26,982 bases of DNA from Pseudomonadota bacterium (GCA_030596145.1 JAUVKS010000003.1:1-26982); one strand, 5' to 3'. Numbered from the stretch's first letter, positions 1-8,657 are shown. Made by a program: numbers and translations. Notes: generated from the sequence alone by a model not told the origin.

Positions 1-1
1 G

Positions 2-283
2 GTCAATTATGCAAAACGGCTAATCGGAGATTTCGAATTTTCCGTTTGTGTCGCAGGGCGTGATCAATTCCCCATGTGTACACAGTCCCTTCTTCTTGGC
101 GGTAACGTCCGTGTTGGTCTGGAAGATAATATCTATCTGGAGAGAGGAAATCTGGCCAAAAGCAGCGCCGAACAGGTAGAAAAAATCGCACGCATGGCAA
201 GAGAACTCGGTGTTGAGCCGGCCACGCCCGACGAGGCGAGGGAAATACTCGGATTAAAGGGATTGGATAAAGTAACTTTTTAG
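2..283 (+). CDS. Beta-keto acid cleavage enzyme (BKACE, DUF849), C-terminal part only
   Basis: The reading frame is open from the window edge and ends in tandem stops, giving about 93 residues. The end reads GGNVRVGLEDNIYLERG and then ATPDEAREILGLKG, the conserved C-terminus of the BKACE family (3-keto-5-aminohexanoate cleavage enzyme and relatives). These zinc enzymes react a beta-keto acid with acetyl-CoA to give acetoacetate and a new acyl-CoA. The zinc ligands and substrate-specificity residues lie upstream of the window, so the substrate cannot be read. The acyl-CoA synthetase and CoA-transferases nearby fit a beta-keto acid degradation route. An internal ATG at 74 is not the start, because conserved sequence runs before it. 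Confidence 0.9.
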   Translation, partial: VNYAKRLIGDFEFSVCVAGRDQFPMCTQSLLLGGNVRVGLEDNIYLERGNLAKSSAEQVEKIARMARELGVEPATPDEAREILGLKGLDKVTF

Positions 284-365
284 TGAAAGATTTTTCATTT
301 CTCCTTCCAGAGAACTTCAAACAAAGCCACGTCCTCTGAGTGTGGATTTTTACTATGGAGGCTTT

Positions 366-1151
366 ATGAAACATAAACGCTTTATTGATTTGAGTATCAG
401 TATAGAGTCTGCCCTTCCCAGTGATCCACCCATGATGATTCCCGAGATAGATTATGTGGATCACACCGAGGGGGCGGAGCAGATGAAGGATTTCTTCCCG
501 GGTCTGAAAAAAGAACAGCTACCCGGAGGGTTGGGCTGGGCTATCGAGTTTCTGAAGCTGACCACCCACAGCGGGACTCACCTGGATGCGCCGTATCACT
601 ATCACCCTACGATGGATCGGGGTAAGAAAGCAATGACGATTGATGAAATCCCTCTTGAATGGTGCTTCAGTGACGGTGTGGTTTTGGATTTCCGTCACAA
701 GGGAGACGGAGAGCGAATTACCGTAGATGATTTAAAGAAAGAGCTTGAACGGATTGAGTACGAAATCAAACCCATGGATATAGTCCTCATTCAGACCGGG
801 GCAGATGAAGCATGGGGGACGGCTGAATATCTGGTTAAAGGTGCCGGGATGGATCGGAAAAGCACCCTTTATCTTCTGGACAAGGGTGTAAAGGTTGTAG
901 GAATTGATGCCTGGAGCTGGGACCGTCCTCTTCCTTATCTGGCTGAAGAGTTTGAAAAAACTGGTAATCCAAAGGTGATCTGGGAGGCCCATTTTGCCGG
1001 AATCGAGATGTGTTATTGCCATATGGAGAAAATGGCCAATCTCTCGGCTATTGGTAGATCTTGCGGGTTCATAGTCTGCTGTTTTCCAGTCAGGATCAAG
1101 AAAGCCGGTGCAGGCTGGGTTCGTCCTGTGGCTATTGTGGACGAGGATTGA
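366..1151 (+). CDS. Cyclase-family metal-dependent hydrolase (kynurenine formamidase-like, PF04199)
   Basis: A 261-residue cytoplasmic protein. The family metal-binding motif HxGTHxDxPxH is seen as HSGTHLDAPYH at residues 68-78 (His68, His72, Asp74, His78), with His80 close by. Relatives include kynurenine formamidase, isatin hydrolase and uncharacterised amide or lactone hydrolases; the substrate cannot be told here. I chose ATG 366 because GGAGG at 357-361 lies just before it; an in-frame GTG at 342 is possible but has no ribosome site. It lies 82 bases after the BKACE gene and 21 bases before the acyl-CoA synthetase, so the three probably form one operon. Confidence 0.88.
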   Translation: MKHKRFIDLSISIESALPSDPPMMIPEIDYVDHTEGAEQMKDFFPGLKKEQLPGGLGWAIEFLKLTTHSGTHLDAPYHYHPTMDRGKKAMTIDEIPLEWCFSDGVVLDFRHKGDGERITVDDLKKELERIEYEIKPMDIVLIQTGADEAWGTAEYLVKGAGMDRKSTLYLLDKGVKVVGIDAWSWDRPLPYLAEEFEKTGNPKVIWEAHFAGIEMCYCHMEKMANLSAIGRSCGFIVCCFPVRIKKAGAGWVRPVAIVDED

Positions 1152-1172
1152 ATATTTGGGAGGGTCAAATTC

Positions 1173-3266
1173 ATGCGGAAGTTCTTTGAGCCGGAATCGG
1201 TGGTTATGGTCGGGGCTCCCCGAAAGACGGGGATGGGTGCATTTAACAATGTGGAGTGCATGGTGCGATACGGGTATAAGGGCCGTATCTATCCGATAAA
1301 CCCAAATGCTACGGAAATATGCGGTTTCAAGGCTTATCCTTCGGTTTCGGAGGTGCCGGAGACGGCGGATCTGGCGGTGATCTCTGTGGGAAGAGATCGA
1401 GTAATACAAATGTTCGAGCAATGTGTGCGGGCCGGCATCCGGCGGGTGATTATTATCAGCCAGGGTTTTGGTGATGCCGACCAGCGCGGTCTGGAGCTTC
1501 AGGAACAGCTCGTCAAACTGGCCCGGGAAAACGGGGTGCGTGTACTGGGGCCGAATACGATGGGGATACTCAACAACTTTCAGCATTTTACCACCGGTTT
1601 TATCGATCTCCCGATCCCAGAAAAGGTTTCATCCGTTTCTGTAATTGCCCAGACCGGTGTAATCCAAGTCGCTTCCCCGAACTTCACTTATCAGAATTGG
1701 GGAAAGGCCATCGATATTGGTAACGGCTGCGATGTCGATTTTATCGACGCACTGGAGTTTTTTGCCGATGATCCTGAGACCAGGGTGATTGTCATGCACA
1801 TGGAAGGGATGAAGCGCGGTCGGGAGTTTCTGGAAATCGCATCCGGAATTACTTTGCGAAAGCCTGTTATTGCCTTCAAAACCGGCCGCAGTACAGCGGG
1901 CGCCGAAGCGGCGGTTTCCCACACCGGTTCCCTCGTCGGTGAAGACGATGTGTTTGACGCGGCCTTTAACCGGGCGGGGATCATTCGCGTGAAAAGCGCA
2001 TCAGAGCTGAAGGACGCCATTCGGGCACTGCTCCTCCTGCGAGAAATGGAAGGGCCAAGGCTGGGGGTTCTGACGCCCACCGGTGCCGGTGGTATCATGT
2101 CTGCCGATGCCTGTGAAGATTTTGGATTGGAGTTGGCAAAGCTTCCCCCCGGTTTGTCGGAAGAGCTGAAGAAAGGGGTTCCTGCGTGGATACATGTAGC
2201 TAACCCTATTGATATCTGGCCGGTGGGTATGATCGGGGGCAACATCCGGGAAGTTTATACCAAGGCCATGGTTGGTTTATTAAAATCACCGGAGGTGGAT
2301 GGAGTTCTGGTGGTTATTCCCGTTCCGAGTTCCCCGCTGCATGCCAATTTCGGTATAGAAGAGGCGATGATAGAGGCACGGCGGGAGGCAGGTAACCGCA
2401 AGCCGATCGCTGTGTGGGTTTACATGGATGACATAGCCTCCGCCACGAAGCGACATGAATCTATCGAGGGAGTAGCTTGCTTTGATTCCATTGAGCAGGC
2501 TGTGCAGGGACTTTCTTTTTGTTATCGTTACCACCAGATACGGCGGCGGAATGTTCCTTCTCAGAAAAGTTTTTCCGTTGACCGGCAGTGCCTGAAGCCT
2601 TTGCTCAAGAAGGGCAGAGAAGAAAAAGTTCTTCTGGGAGAAGACGCCCTCAAATTGCTGGCCGTTTTTGGTATTCCCGTGGTCAGAGGTGTCATTGCCC
2701 GCGGTTGGGAAGAGTTGGAGGCGGCCGCGGCGAATCTTGACTATCCGCTGGTTTTGAAATTAGCCGGTTCGGCCTTCCTTCACAAGAGCGAATGGGGCGG
2801 GGTGATGACGGGAATCGAGAGTCTGGATGAACTCCGCAGCGCCTTTCATGAGATGACGGAAAGCGTGCGTCTCCGCGACCCCGGTATCGAGATCGAGGCT
2901 TTCCAGTTACAGGAGCAGGCGGAAGGTAAGGAGCTGTTGCTCGGCTTGAAACGGGACCCGCAATTTGGCCAGGTAATCGCCTGCGGTCTGGGCGGGATTT
3001 ATACCGAGGTGTTCCGGGATGTCAGCCGGGAAATTGTTCCCGTTGATCGATCACAGGCTGAAAAGATGCTCAAGTCATTGAAGATGTATCCCTTGCTGGC
3101 GGGTGTTCGGGGTGAGGAAGGGGTAAAAATGGAGGCGCTTCTCGATGCTCTGGAGAGGCTTTCTTTTCTGGCTACCGAAATTCCGGATATTGCGGAGCTG
3201 GACATAAATCCCTTGATGGTGGCGGGAGATGGCTGCAGGGCGGTGGATGCCCGAATTTTGTGGTAA
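1173..3266 (+). CDS. ADP-forming acyl-CoA synthetase, fused alpha and beta parts
   Basis: A 697-residue protein of the acetyl-CoA synthetase (ADP-forming)/pimeloyl-CoA ligase superfamily. Residues 1-130 form the CoA-binding Rossmann domain (start MRKFFEPESVVMVGAP). Residues about 145-460 are the succinyl-CoA ligase-like part with SHTGS at 249-253, where His250 is the expected phosphohistidine. Residues about 480-690 form the ATP-grasp domain (LKLAGSAFLHKSEWGGV). These enzymes interconvert acyl-CoA, ADP and phosphate with acid, CoA and ATP, so they can either activate an acid or harvest ATP from a thioester. GGGAGGG precedes the ATG. It is the last gene of the BKACE-cyclase group. The acyl group is not known. 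Confidence 0.92.
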   Translation: MRKFFEPESVVMVGAPRKTGMGAFNNVECMVRYGYKGRIYPINPNATEICGFKAYPSVSEVPETADLAVISVGRDRVIQMFEQCVRAGIRRVIIISQGFGDADQRGLELQEQLVKLARENGVRVLGPNTMGILNNFQHFTTGFIDLPIPEKVSSVSVIAQTGVIQVASPNFTYQNWGKAIDIGNGCDVDFIDALEFFADDPETRVIVMHMEGMKRGREFLEIASGITLRKPVIAFKTGRSTAGAEAAVSHTGSLVGEDDVFDAAFNRAGIIRVKSASELKDAIRALLLLREMEGPRLGVLTPTGAGGIMSADACEDFGLELAKLPPGLSEELKKGVPAWIHVANPIDIWPVGMIGGNIREVYTKAMVGLLKSPEVDGVLVVIPVPSSPLHANFGIEEAMIEARREAGNRKPIAVWVYMDDIASATKRHESIEGVACFDSIEQAVQGLSFCYRYHQIRRRNVPSQKSFSVDRQCLKPLLKKGREEKVLLGEDALKLLAVFGIPVVRGVIARGWEELEAAAANLDYPLVLKLAGSAFLHKSEWGGVMTGIESLDELRSAFHEMTESVRLRDPGIEIEAFQLQEQAEGKELLLGLKRDPQFGQVIACGLGGIYTEVFRDVSREIVPVDRSQAEKMLKSLKMYPLLAGVRGEEGVKMEALLDALERLSFLATEIPDIAELDINPLMVAGDGCRAVDARILW

Positions 3267-3275
3267 GGATTAGAA

Positions 3276-3370
3276 GAGGCTCTCCCAAAAACTATTACTG
3301 TAGCGCAAGGTTTTGGCCTTGCCATTACTTGTGCAGGGCTGAAGCCCTGCGCTACGTTTTGCGAGAGGCC
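3276..3370 (+). repeat. Palindromic dispersed repeat with paired hairpins
   Basis: A non-coding imperfect palindrome. The outer arms are GAGGCTCTCCCAAAA (from 3276) and the complement of GTTTTGCGAGAGGCC (3356-3370). The inner arms are GTAGCGCAAGG (3300-3310) and CCCTGCGCTAC (3345-3355). Each half also folds on itself, for example GCAGGGCTGAAGCCCTGC. It fills the gap between the acyl-CoA synthetase and the CCA-adding enzyme. Similar GTAGCGCAAGGC-type repeats occur in many copies in anaerobic deltaproteobacteria. No poly-T tract follows, so it is a repeat rather than a classic terminator. Confidence 0.7.
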
Positions 3371-3385
3371 TGGGATTGAGAAGAT

Positions 3386-4825
3386 ATGACCGAAAGCTAT
3401 TTGAGATATTTGGAAAGCAGGCCGCTCTATGTTGCTGGCGGGGCAATCAGAGATCGAATCTTGAAGAGATATTCCCCCGACATCGACATTGTGGTTCCCT
3501 CCGATGCGCACGAAGTGGCACGGGATTTTGCAGGGAAAAGCGGTGGAACCTATATCCTGCTCGATGATGAACTTCATCAGAAGACGGAACGTGTTGTTGT
3601 CAAGTCGGATGAAGGAATTCTTATATTCGATTTTGCAAAAATGCAGGGTACATCCATTGAGGAAGACCTCAGGGAGAGAGATTTCACCATCAATTCCATG
3701 GCGCTCCCGCTTATGGATTATCTGGAAGGCCGTTTCGATTTATTGATTGACCCCTTTGGAGGTCGGGATGACATCCGTGAAAAAAAGATAGTGGCCATAA
3801 CCGATAAATCCTTCAAGAATGATCCGCTCCGAATGATTCGGGCATTCCGTTTTGCCGCACAGCTTGGTTTTGAGATAGATCAGAAAACACGGGAAGGTAT
3901 TGTCCGGAATCGAGGCAGCTTAAAAGGTGTTTCATGGGAGAGGATCAGGGATGAGTTCTTCAATATCCTTTCCGTGAGCCACTGCACCCAATTTGTTGTT
4001 GATATGGATAATTTTGGGCTCCTCGAGGAGATTCTCCCGGAGATTCTGTTCATGAAAGGGGTGCGTCAGGACGGTTATCACCACCTTGATGTCTGGGGGC
4101 ATACACTTCTCACCCTTGAAGACATTGAGATCGTGATGAGAAATCCTGATAATTATTTCGGGGAATATGCACCCAATCTCAAAGAATATCTTGATTCCGG
4201 ATTTGTTTCTGGGAGGAGCAGGGAAGGCATCATAAAACTGGCGACGCTCCTTCACGATTCAGGGAAACCTGAGACCAGAAGCGAGGACACTGACGGCCGC
4301 ACAAGATTCCTGGGACATGAGGATGCCGGCAAAAAGATAGCGGAAGAGATTGCCCGGCGGCTGAAATTGAGCAACAGAGAAATCGATTTCGTGAAAGATC
4401 TGGTCGGGAATCATATGTATCTGCTCAATCTTTTTTTATTAAAATCACTTTCCCCAAAGGGCGTTTTCCGCTTTTTCAGAAAACATCCAGAAGAATTCTG
4501 GGCTTATTTTATACTGTTTCTCGCAGATTCCATGGCAACACTCGGCCCGGATGTGCCGGGGGACAGGATGCCCAAGGTTAAAAGGATGACGGAAGAAATG
4601 TTAGATCTATATTATCAGGAGATCAAACCACGTACCGAAGCTCCGCGTTTGATTACGGGAAGAGATCTGGTTGACAGGTTTGGTCTTTCACCCGGCCCCT
4701 TTTTAGGAAGAATACTCGAAAAAGTTGAAGAGGCTCAGATAGAGGGGGAGATAAGAGACAAAGAGGAAGCCGTCAGATACGCAGAAAAAATTATTAGTAA
4801 CGACAGATCATCCAGATTAAATTAA
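3386..4825 (+). CDS. cca: CCA tRNA nucleotidyltransferase / poly(A) polymerase family, with HD domain
   Basis: A 479-residue protein. The N-terminal nucleotidyltransferase head shows GGAIRD (residues 18-23) and the catalytic pair Asp32/Asp34 in DIDIV, followed by RERDFTINSMAL, the flexible-loop motif of class II enzymes. An HD domain follows with His290-Asp291 in LATLLHDSGK, as in bacterial CCA enzymes that also have phosphatase or phosphodiesterase activity. It adds or repairs the 3' CCA of tRNA; a poly(A) polymerase role cannot be excluded from sequence. The ribosome site before the ATG is weak. The end overlaps the convergent oxidase gene by four bases. A diverged copy of its last 33 or so codons lies at 14562-14660. 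Confidence 0.88.
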   Translation: MTESYLRYLESRPLYVAGGAIRDRILKRYSPDIDIVVPSDAHEVARDFAGKSGGTYILLDDELHQKTERVVVKSDEGILIFDFAKMQGTSIEEDLRERDFTINSMALPLMDYLEGRFDLLIDPFGGRDDIREKKIVAITDKSFKNDPLRMIRAFRFAAQLGFEIDQKTREGIVRNRGSLKGVSWERIRDEFFNILSVSHCTQFVVDMDNFGLLEEILPEILFMKGVRQDGYHHLDVWGHTLLTLEDIEIVMRNPDNYFGEYAPNLKEYLDSGFVSGRSREGIIKLATLLHDSGKPETRSEDTDGRTRFLGHEDAGKKIAEEIARRLKLSNREIDFVKDLVGNHMYLLNLFLLKSLSPKGVFRFFRKHPEEFWAYFILFLADSMATLGPDVPGDRMPKVKRMTEEMLDLYYQEIKPRTEAPRLITGRDLVDRFGLSPGPFLGRILEKVEEAQIEGEIRDKEEAVRYAEKIISNDRSSRLN

Positions 4826-6204
4826 GGAAAAATCTTTCCCGGATTCATAATTTCGTGAGGGTCAAAAAGCCGCTTTATTCTACGCATGACCTCGAGGCTT
4901 TTTCCGTGCTCCAGGTCCATGAACACCCTTTTCCCAATACCTACTCCATGTTCTCCTGTACAGGTACCTTCAAATTCCAGAGCCTTCTGAATGATCTTCT
5001 GATTGGCCTCTTTGACACGAGCCCATCGATTTTCATCCTGTGGATTGTCCATGATCGCGACATGGATATTGCCATCTCCGGCGTGACCAAAAACATAAGC
5101 AGTAAGATTCTGAACTGCTTCCTTGATGAAGGTTACCATGTCACTGTAGCGGGAAAGAGGCACTGCTACATCCATGATTAGAAGCAGCAACCCCGGATGG
5201 CTTCTTTTTATGGACTCGACGACAAGATGACGAATTTCCCAGAGTCGATTTCGTTCTTCCGGGCCAATGCCTTTGTCCAAAAGAGAGCAATTATTATTCT
5301 GACAAATAGATTCCACAAAGGCCATTTCTTCTTCAAGTCCACGTTTACTGTATCCATGGAATTCCATGAGCAAGGTGGGCATTTCTTTCATGGCAAGACC
5401 ACGATCACGGTTTAAAACCTTTACCACCTCAGCGTCGAGAAACTCCATAGCAGAGGGTGTAAGACCAGAGGACATGATGTGAAAGACCGTGATGGTGGCG
5501 TCTTTAACTGTGGGAAAGGTTGCCAGCACAGCCATAACACTGGCTGGAAGCCCTACAAGTTTCAGTGTAGCCTCAGTTATAATTCCCAGAGTTCCCTCCG
5601 AACCGGTAAAAAGATGGCAGAGAGCATAGCCCGAAGAACTCTTTCTTGCCCTTGTGCCGATTTCGAAGACATTTCCATCAGATAAAACCACCACAAGCCT
5701 CAGGATGCAGTCTCTCGTAGCTCCATATTTTACAGTACGAATACCGCTGGCGTTGTTGGCTATCATGCCTCCTATAGTTGCCGAGGCCCCTGGATCGGGA
5801 GGAAAGAACAGTCCGTATCGACCCAATTTTTTATTCAATTCTTTATAGATTACCCCCGGCTGTACATCCACTTGAAAGTCTTCCTGGCGTATGTCGAGGA
5901 TTTTGTCCATCTCTTGAAAATCCAGTACGATACCCCTTTCCACCGGTACGGGGTTTCCTTCAAGGCTGCTCCCCGCACCCCAAGGGGTTACAGGGATTTT
6001 TTTCTCAAAGGCCCATTTCATTATCTTACTCACCTCATCCGTACTGTGGGGCCACATCACCACATCGGGTAAAGAAGGGGTGTGAAAGGATTCGTCGTGA
6101 GAATGCAGTTCACGGTTGGAAGTTCCCTGGGAAACCCGTTCCTTTCCAACTAACTTTTCGAGATGTTCAATATCGGCCTGGCGTATACGGGGGTTTAGCT
6201 CCAT
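4822..6204 (-). CDS. FAD-binding 2-hydroxyacid oxidase/dehydrogenase (GlcD/D-lactate dehydrogenase type)
   Basis: A 460-residue flavoprotein. The PCMH-type FAD domain shows VTPWGAGSSLEGN and then PPDPGASATIGGMIANNASG. The C-terminal cap ends in HAGDGNIHVAIM and CTGEHGVGIGKR, typical of glycolate oxidase subunit GlcD and D-lactate dehydrogenases. It oxidises a D-2-hydroxyacid to the 2-oxoacid and passes electrons to an unseen partner. No GlcF-like iron-sulfur protein or electron-transfer flavoprotein gene is adjacent, which is notable in an anaerobe. AGAGGT precedes the ATG. It lies 38 bases after the dehydrogenase at 6243-7190 on the same strand, so the two are probably co-transcribed. Confidence 0.9.
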   Translation of the reverse strand: MELNPRIRQADIEHLEKLVGKERVSQGTSNRELHSHDESFHTPSLPDVVMWPHSTDEVSKIMKWAFEKKIPVTPWGAGSSLEGNPVPVERGIVLDFQEMDKILDIRQEDFQVDVQPGVIYKELNKKLGRYGLFFPPDPGASATIGGMIANNASGIRTVKYGATRDCILRLVVVLSDGNVFEIGTRARKSSSGYALCHLFTGSEGTLGIITEATLKLVGLPASVMAVLATFPTVKDATITVFHIMSSGLTPSAMEFLDAEVVKVLNRDRGLAMKEMPTLLMEFHGYSKRGLEEEMAFVESICQNNNCSLLDKGIGPEERNRLWEIRHLVVESIKRSHPGLLLLIMDVAVPLSRYSDMVTFIKEAVQNLTAYVFGHAGDGNIHVAIMDNPQDENRWARVKEANQKIIQKALEFEGTCTGEHGVGIGKRVFMDLEHGKSLEVMRRIKRLFDPHEIMNPGKIFP

Positions 6205-6242
6205 ATATTTAACCTCTTTTTCATCTAAAATTATTTAACCGG

Positions 6243-7190
6243 TCAATCATAAACGACTTTTAACAAATCCACAATTTTTTCATCGCGCCATCTGGCAACT
6301 TCACCAAAACTTCTATTGCCCATTGACTTTTCAACACCTTCTACCAGTATCTTTTTGGATTCGTCTGAAATTTCGTGCCAGGTTGCCATTTCTTTCCAGT
6401 AGGTTCCAAATGCCTTGCCGATATGGTCAATAAAATATCCGTAACCTCCCTCTCCTCCGCCTAAATGGTAAATCAGATGTTGACCCATGAGTGCCCATCG
6501 GATACCAGGACCGGCATAAAGGGCCTTGTCCACATCCTCAACACTGGCTACTTCCTTGACTACAAGATCGATGGCCTCTCTCCACAGAGCTGCTGCCAAA
6601 CGATTTGCGATATGTCCCGGTGTTTCCTTTTTCAATACCACGGGGATCTTCCCCAGACGTTCAAAGAACAATTTCATGTCATTAACTATTTGAAGGTCTG
6701 TTTGTTTGCCTGGTACAAGCTCAACCAACGGTATCAGGTGTGGTGGATTAAAGGGATGAGCAATAAGACAGCGTTTAGGGTTTTTAGTTGCTTTTTGAAT
6801 TTCAGACATAAGTAACCCGGAAGAACTACTAACAAGGATTGTTTTCGGTGAGGCCAAGGTATCCAGTTCTGCGAACACTTTTTTTTTGGCTTCGTAATTC
6901 TCTTCTGTTGATTCTTGTATATAATCTGCATCTTCTGCCATTTGTGCAATATTTTCCACCGAACGGACATTTTTCTTCAAGTTGTCAACCATTGATTCTT
7001 CGACCAATTCATATCCCACGAGCGCATCCAGATTTTCCTTGGCCTTCTGAACACCTCTATCGAGGAATACTTTGTCTATATCGTACATTTTAACTTTCAG
7101 TCCCTTGCTTGCAAAGAAAGTTGCCCAACTTGCTCCGATAGTGCCGGTTCCAAGTATTCCTATATTTTTTATCTTTTTACTTTCAATCAT
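6243..7190 (-). CDS. 3-hydroxyacyl-CoA dehydrogenase family, L-carnitine dehydrogenase/lambda-crystallin subtype
   Basis: A 315-residue NAD-dependent dehydrogenase. The Rossmann motif GTGTIG lies at residues 14-19, with Asp37 after the second strand as expected for NAD. The signature HPFNPPHLIPLVELVPG carries the catalytic His. The C-terminal stretch GPGIRWALMGQHLIYHLGGG is typical of the carnitine dehydrogenase/lambda-crystallin branch rather than classical 3-hydroxybutyryl-CoA dehydrogenase. It probably oxidises a free beta-hydroxy acid to the beta-keto acid, the kind of substrate BKACE enzymes cleave. GGAGGAGG lies before the ATG. The exact substrate is not visible. Confidence 0.85.
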   Translation of the reverse strand: MIESKKIKNIGILGTGTIGASWATFFASKGLKVKMYDIDKVFLDRGVQKAKENLDALVGYELVEESMVDNLKKNVRSVENIAQMAEDADYIQESTEENYEAKKKVFAELDTLASPKTILVSSSSGLLMSEIQKATKNPKRCLIAHPFNPPHLIPLVELVPGKQTDLQIVNDMKLFFERLGKIPVVLKKETPGHIANRLAAALWREAIDLVVKEVASVEDVDKALYAGPGIRWALMGQHLIYHLGGGEGGYGYFIDHIGKAFGTYWKEMATWHEISDESKKILVEGVEKSMGNRSFGEVARWRDEKIVDLLKVVYD

Positions 7191-7240
7191 TTGCCTCCTC
7201 CTCGAGCATTTTTACATTATGAAGTATTTGGGGGGCGCGA

Positions 7241-7270
7241 AAAAAGGGATGTCTATATCCATCCCTTTTT
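7241..7270 (-). terminator. Possible intrinsic terminator hairpin
   Basis: AAAAAGGGATG at 7241-7251 pairs perfectly with CATCCCTTTTT at 7260-7270 around an 8-base loop. The A and T tracts make it terminator-like on either strand. It lies between the binding-protein gene (ends 7413) and the dehydrogenase gene (starts 7190), so on the minus strand it may separate these into two transcripts. Confidence 0.55.
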
Positions 7271-7351
7271 GTCGTTTTTTCTGTTTCAGAAAACAGCTCA
7301 ATATCTTATATGAAAAAGCTTGTATTACTCAGGTATGACCGGCGTATTTCC

Positions 7352-7384
7352 CCCCTTACCCCGCTTGGCAAGCGGGGTAAGGGG
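7352..7384. repeat. Perfect 15-bp stem hairpin (REP-like)
   Basis: CCCCTTACCCCGCTT at 7352-7366 is followed by GGC and its exact reverse complement at 7370-7384. It lies just past the stop of the binding-protein gene at 7413. There is no T-run on the minus-strand side, so it fits a transcript-end stabiliser or dispersed palindrome better than a classic terminator. Confidence 0.6.
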
Positions 7385-7412
7385 ATAACCTTCACACGAT
7401 CGAGGAGCTCCT

Positions 7413-8657
7413 CTACTTTTTCTTCCTGAAGGCGCGAATTTCTGCTTCCGAACGCCACGAATCAGAGCCTTTGATCACAATCAGGTCTTTATAGACAGGG
7501 AAGGGATATTGAGGATTCTTACCAACCATACCGATATAAGAAGAACAGTTAAGCTGATTGTCGATTTTCCGGAAGTGGAGCCGGCCGCGGGTAGTGTCAA
7601 TAGCCAGTCCGGCCATGGCATCTTTAACCTTTTCGCTGTCTATGACGCCGGCCTTATCTATTCCCTGCTTCAGGGCATATACCGCGTCATATTCCATCAC
7701 AGCCCAGTCGCTTGGGTATCGGTTATACCTGGCCTTAAAATTATCTACAAAATTGGCCATCCGTGGGACATCTATATGAGCAAAAAAAGGCGCCCGGCAC
7801 AGACCAACCACGCCACGGGGAAGATTATCGCCCTGTGCCATCAGTTCCGAAACGCTGATCAGAGAGCCCTGATAGGATATTAGCTCAAAGAATCCAAAGG
7901 TTTTTGCCTGATTTAGCCATAGCTCATTGTCCCTGGACGCCAATGATCCAAAAACGAAGTCAGGCTTCTGATCCAGTATTTTCTTGATGTAGGGATAAAA
8001 TTCGGTTTCCCCAAGGGTGGGCCAGAATTCTTTCTTTAATTTCAACCAGGGGGCTATATGTTTCAATACCTCGACAAAATTCTTTTGTGTAGAATACCCC
8101 CATTCATAGTCTGATGCAAAGGTTACATACTGCTTCCATTCCTTCTTCCTGGCCTGTTCGGCCACCCCCAGCGCCGCGGCCTTGGCCTGCATGTAGCTAT
8201 TAGGGACTACCGAGAAAGTGTAAGGGCTGAAATCCTTTTTTGTGATGTTTTCCGAGTTGCTTATGGCGGCGATATGAAGCACCTTGTATGTTTTAGCCAC
8301 GGGCTTGATGGCTATGGCGCACGCGCTGGAGTAAGTTCCAAGGATGCAGCGTACCTTATCATCCAGGATCAGCTCTCTGGCCTTGCGCTTGGCCGCATCC
8401 GGGTTGGTAAGCGTGTCCCGTATGAAAAGCTTGATAGGATGTTTTCCCAGGAACCCCCCCTGGGCGTTGATTTCACCAACGGCCAACTTTATAGCATCTA
8501 CACCGTCTTTGCTGTAAAGAGCTCCAGGTCCTGAGAGCCCCAGGGCAACGCCGAGGTGATAAGGCTTTGCTGCAAAAGCGAATTCACCGGTCGCAACTCC
8601 TCCAAACAAGACAAACGCAAGAAAGATGATAATTATCTTAGAGCCCTTGACTTTCAT
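7413..8657 (-). CDS. Branched-chain amino acid (Liv)-type ABC transporter substrate-binding protein
   Basis: 414 residues from the chosen ATG. A signal peptide is seen: basic start MKVKGSK, hydrophobic stretch, and a likely cut after FAFAA. The mature part, starting KPYHLGVALGLSGPGALYSKDG and running through AVGEINAQGG, is the type I periplasmic binding fold (Peripla_BP_6) used by amino-acid and aromatic or aliphatic acid ABC importers. ATG 8657 is favoured over the upstream in-frame ATG 8681 because AGGAGG sits seven bases before it. No ABC permease or ATPase gene is nearby; it follows the TRAP genes by 62 bases. It may serve transporters encoded elsewhere, or act as a sensor or scavenger for the same operon. 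Confidence 0.88.
   Translation of the reverse strand: MKVKGSKIIIIFLAFVLFGGVATGEFAFAAKPYHLGVALGLSGPGALYSKDGVDAIKLAVGEINAQGGFLGKHPIKLFIRDTLTNPDAAKRKARELILDDKVRCILGTYSSACAIAIKPVAKTYKVLHIAAISNSENITKKDFSPYTFSVVPNSYMQAKAAALGVAEQARKKEWKQYVTFASDYEWGYSTQKNFVEVLKHIAPWLKLKKEFWPTLGETEFYPYIKKILDQKPDFVFGSLASRDNELWLNQAKTFGFFELISYQGSLISVSELMAQGDNLPRGVVGLCRAPFFAHIDVPRMANFVDNFKARYNRYPSDWAVMEYDAVYALKQGIDKAGVIDSEKVKDAMAGLAIDTTRGRLHFRKIDNQLNCSSYIGMVGKNPQYPFPVYKDLIVIKGSDSWRSEAEIRAFRKKK

Noticed and set aside
732..1586. A 284-codon minus-strand reading frame opposite the cyclase and acyl-CoA synthetase genes
   Set aside because: It overlaps two well-recognised genes, crosses their boundary and has no family sequence; it is an antisense shadow.
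1691..2245. A 184-codon minus-strand frame inside the acyl-CoA synthetase gene
   Set aside because: Entirely antisense to conserved coding sequence, rich in Ser/Pro/Arg as shadow frames are, with no recognisable domain.
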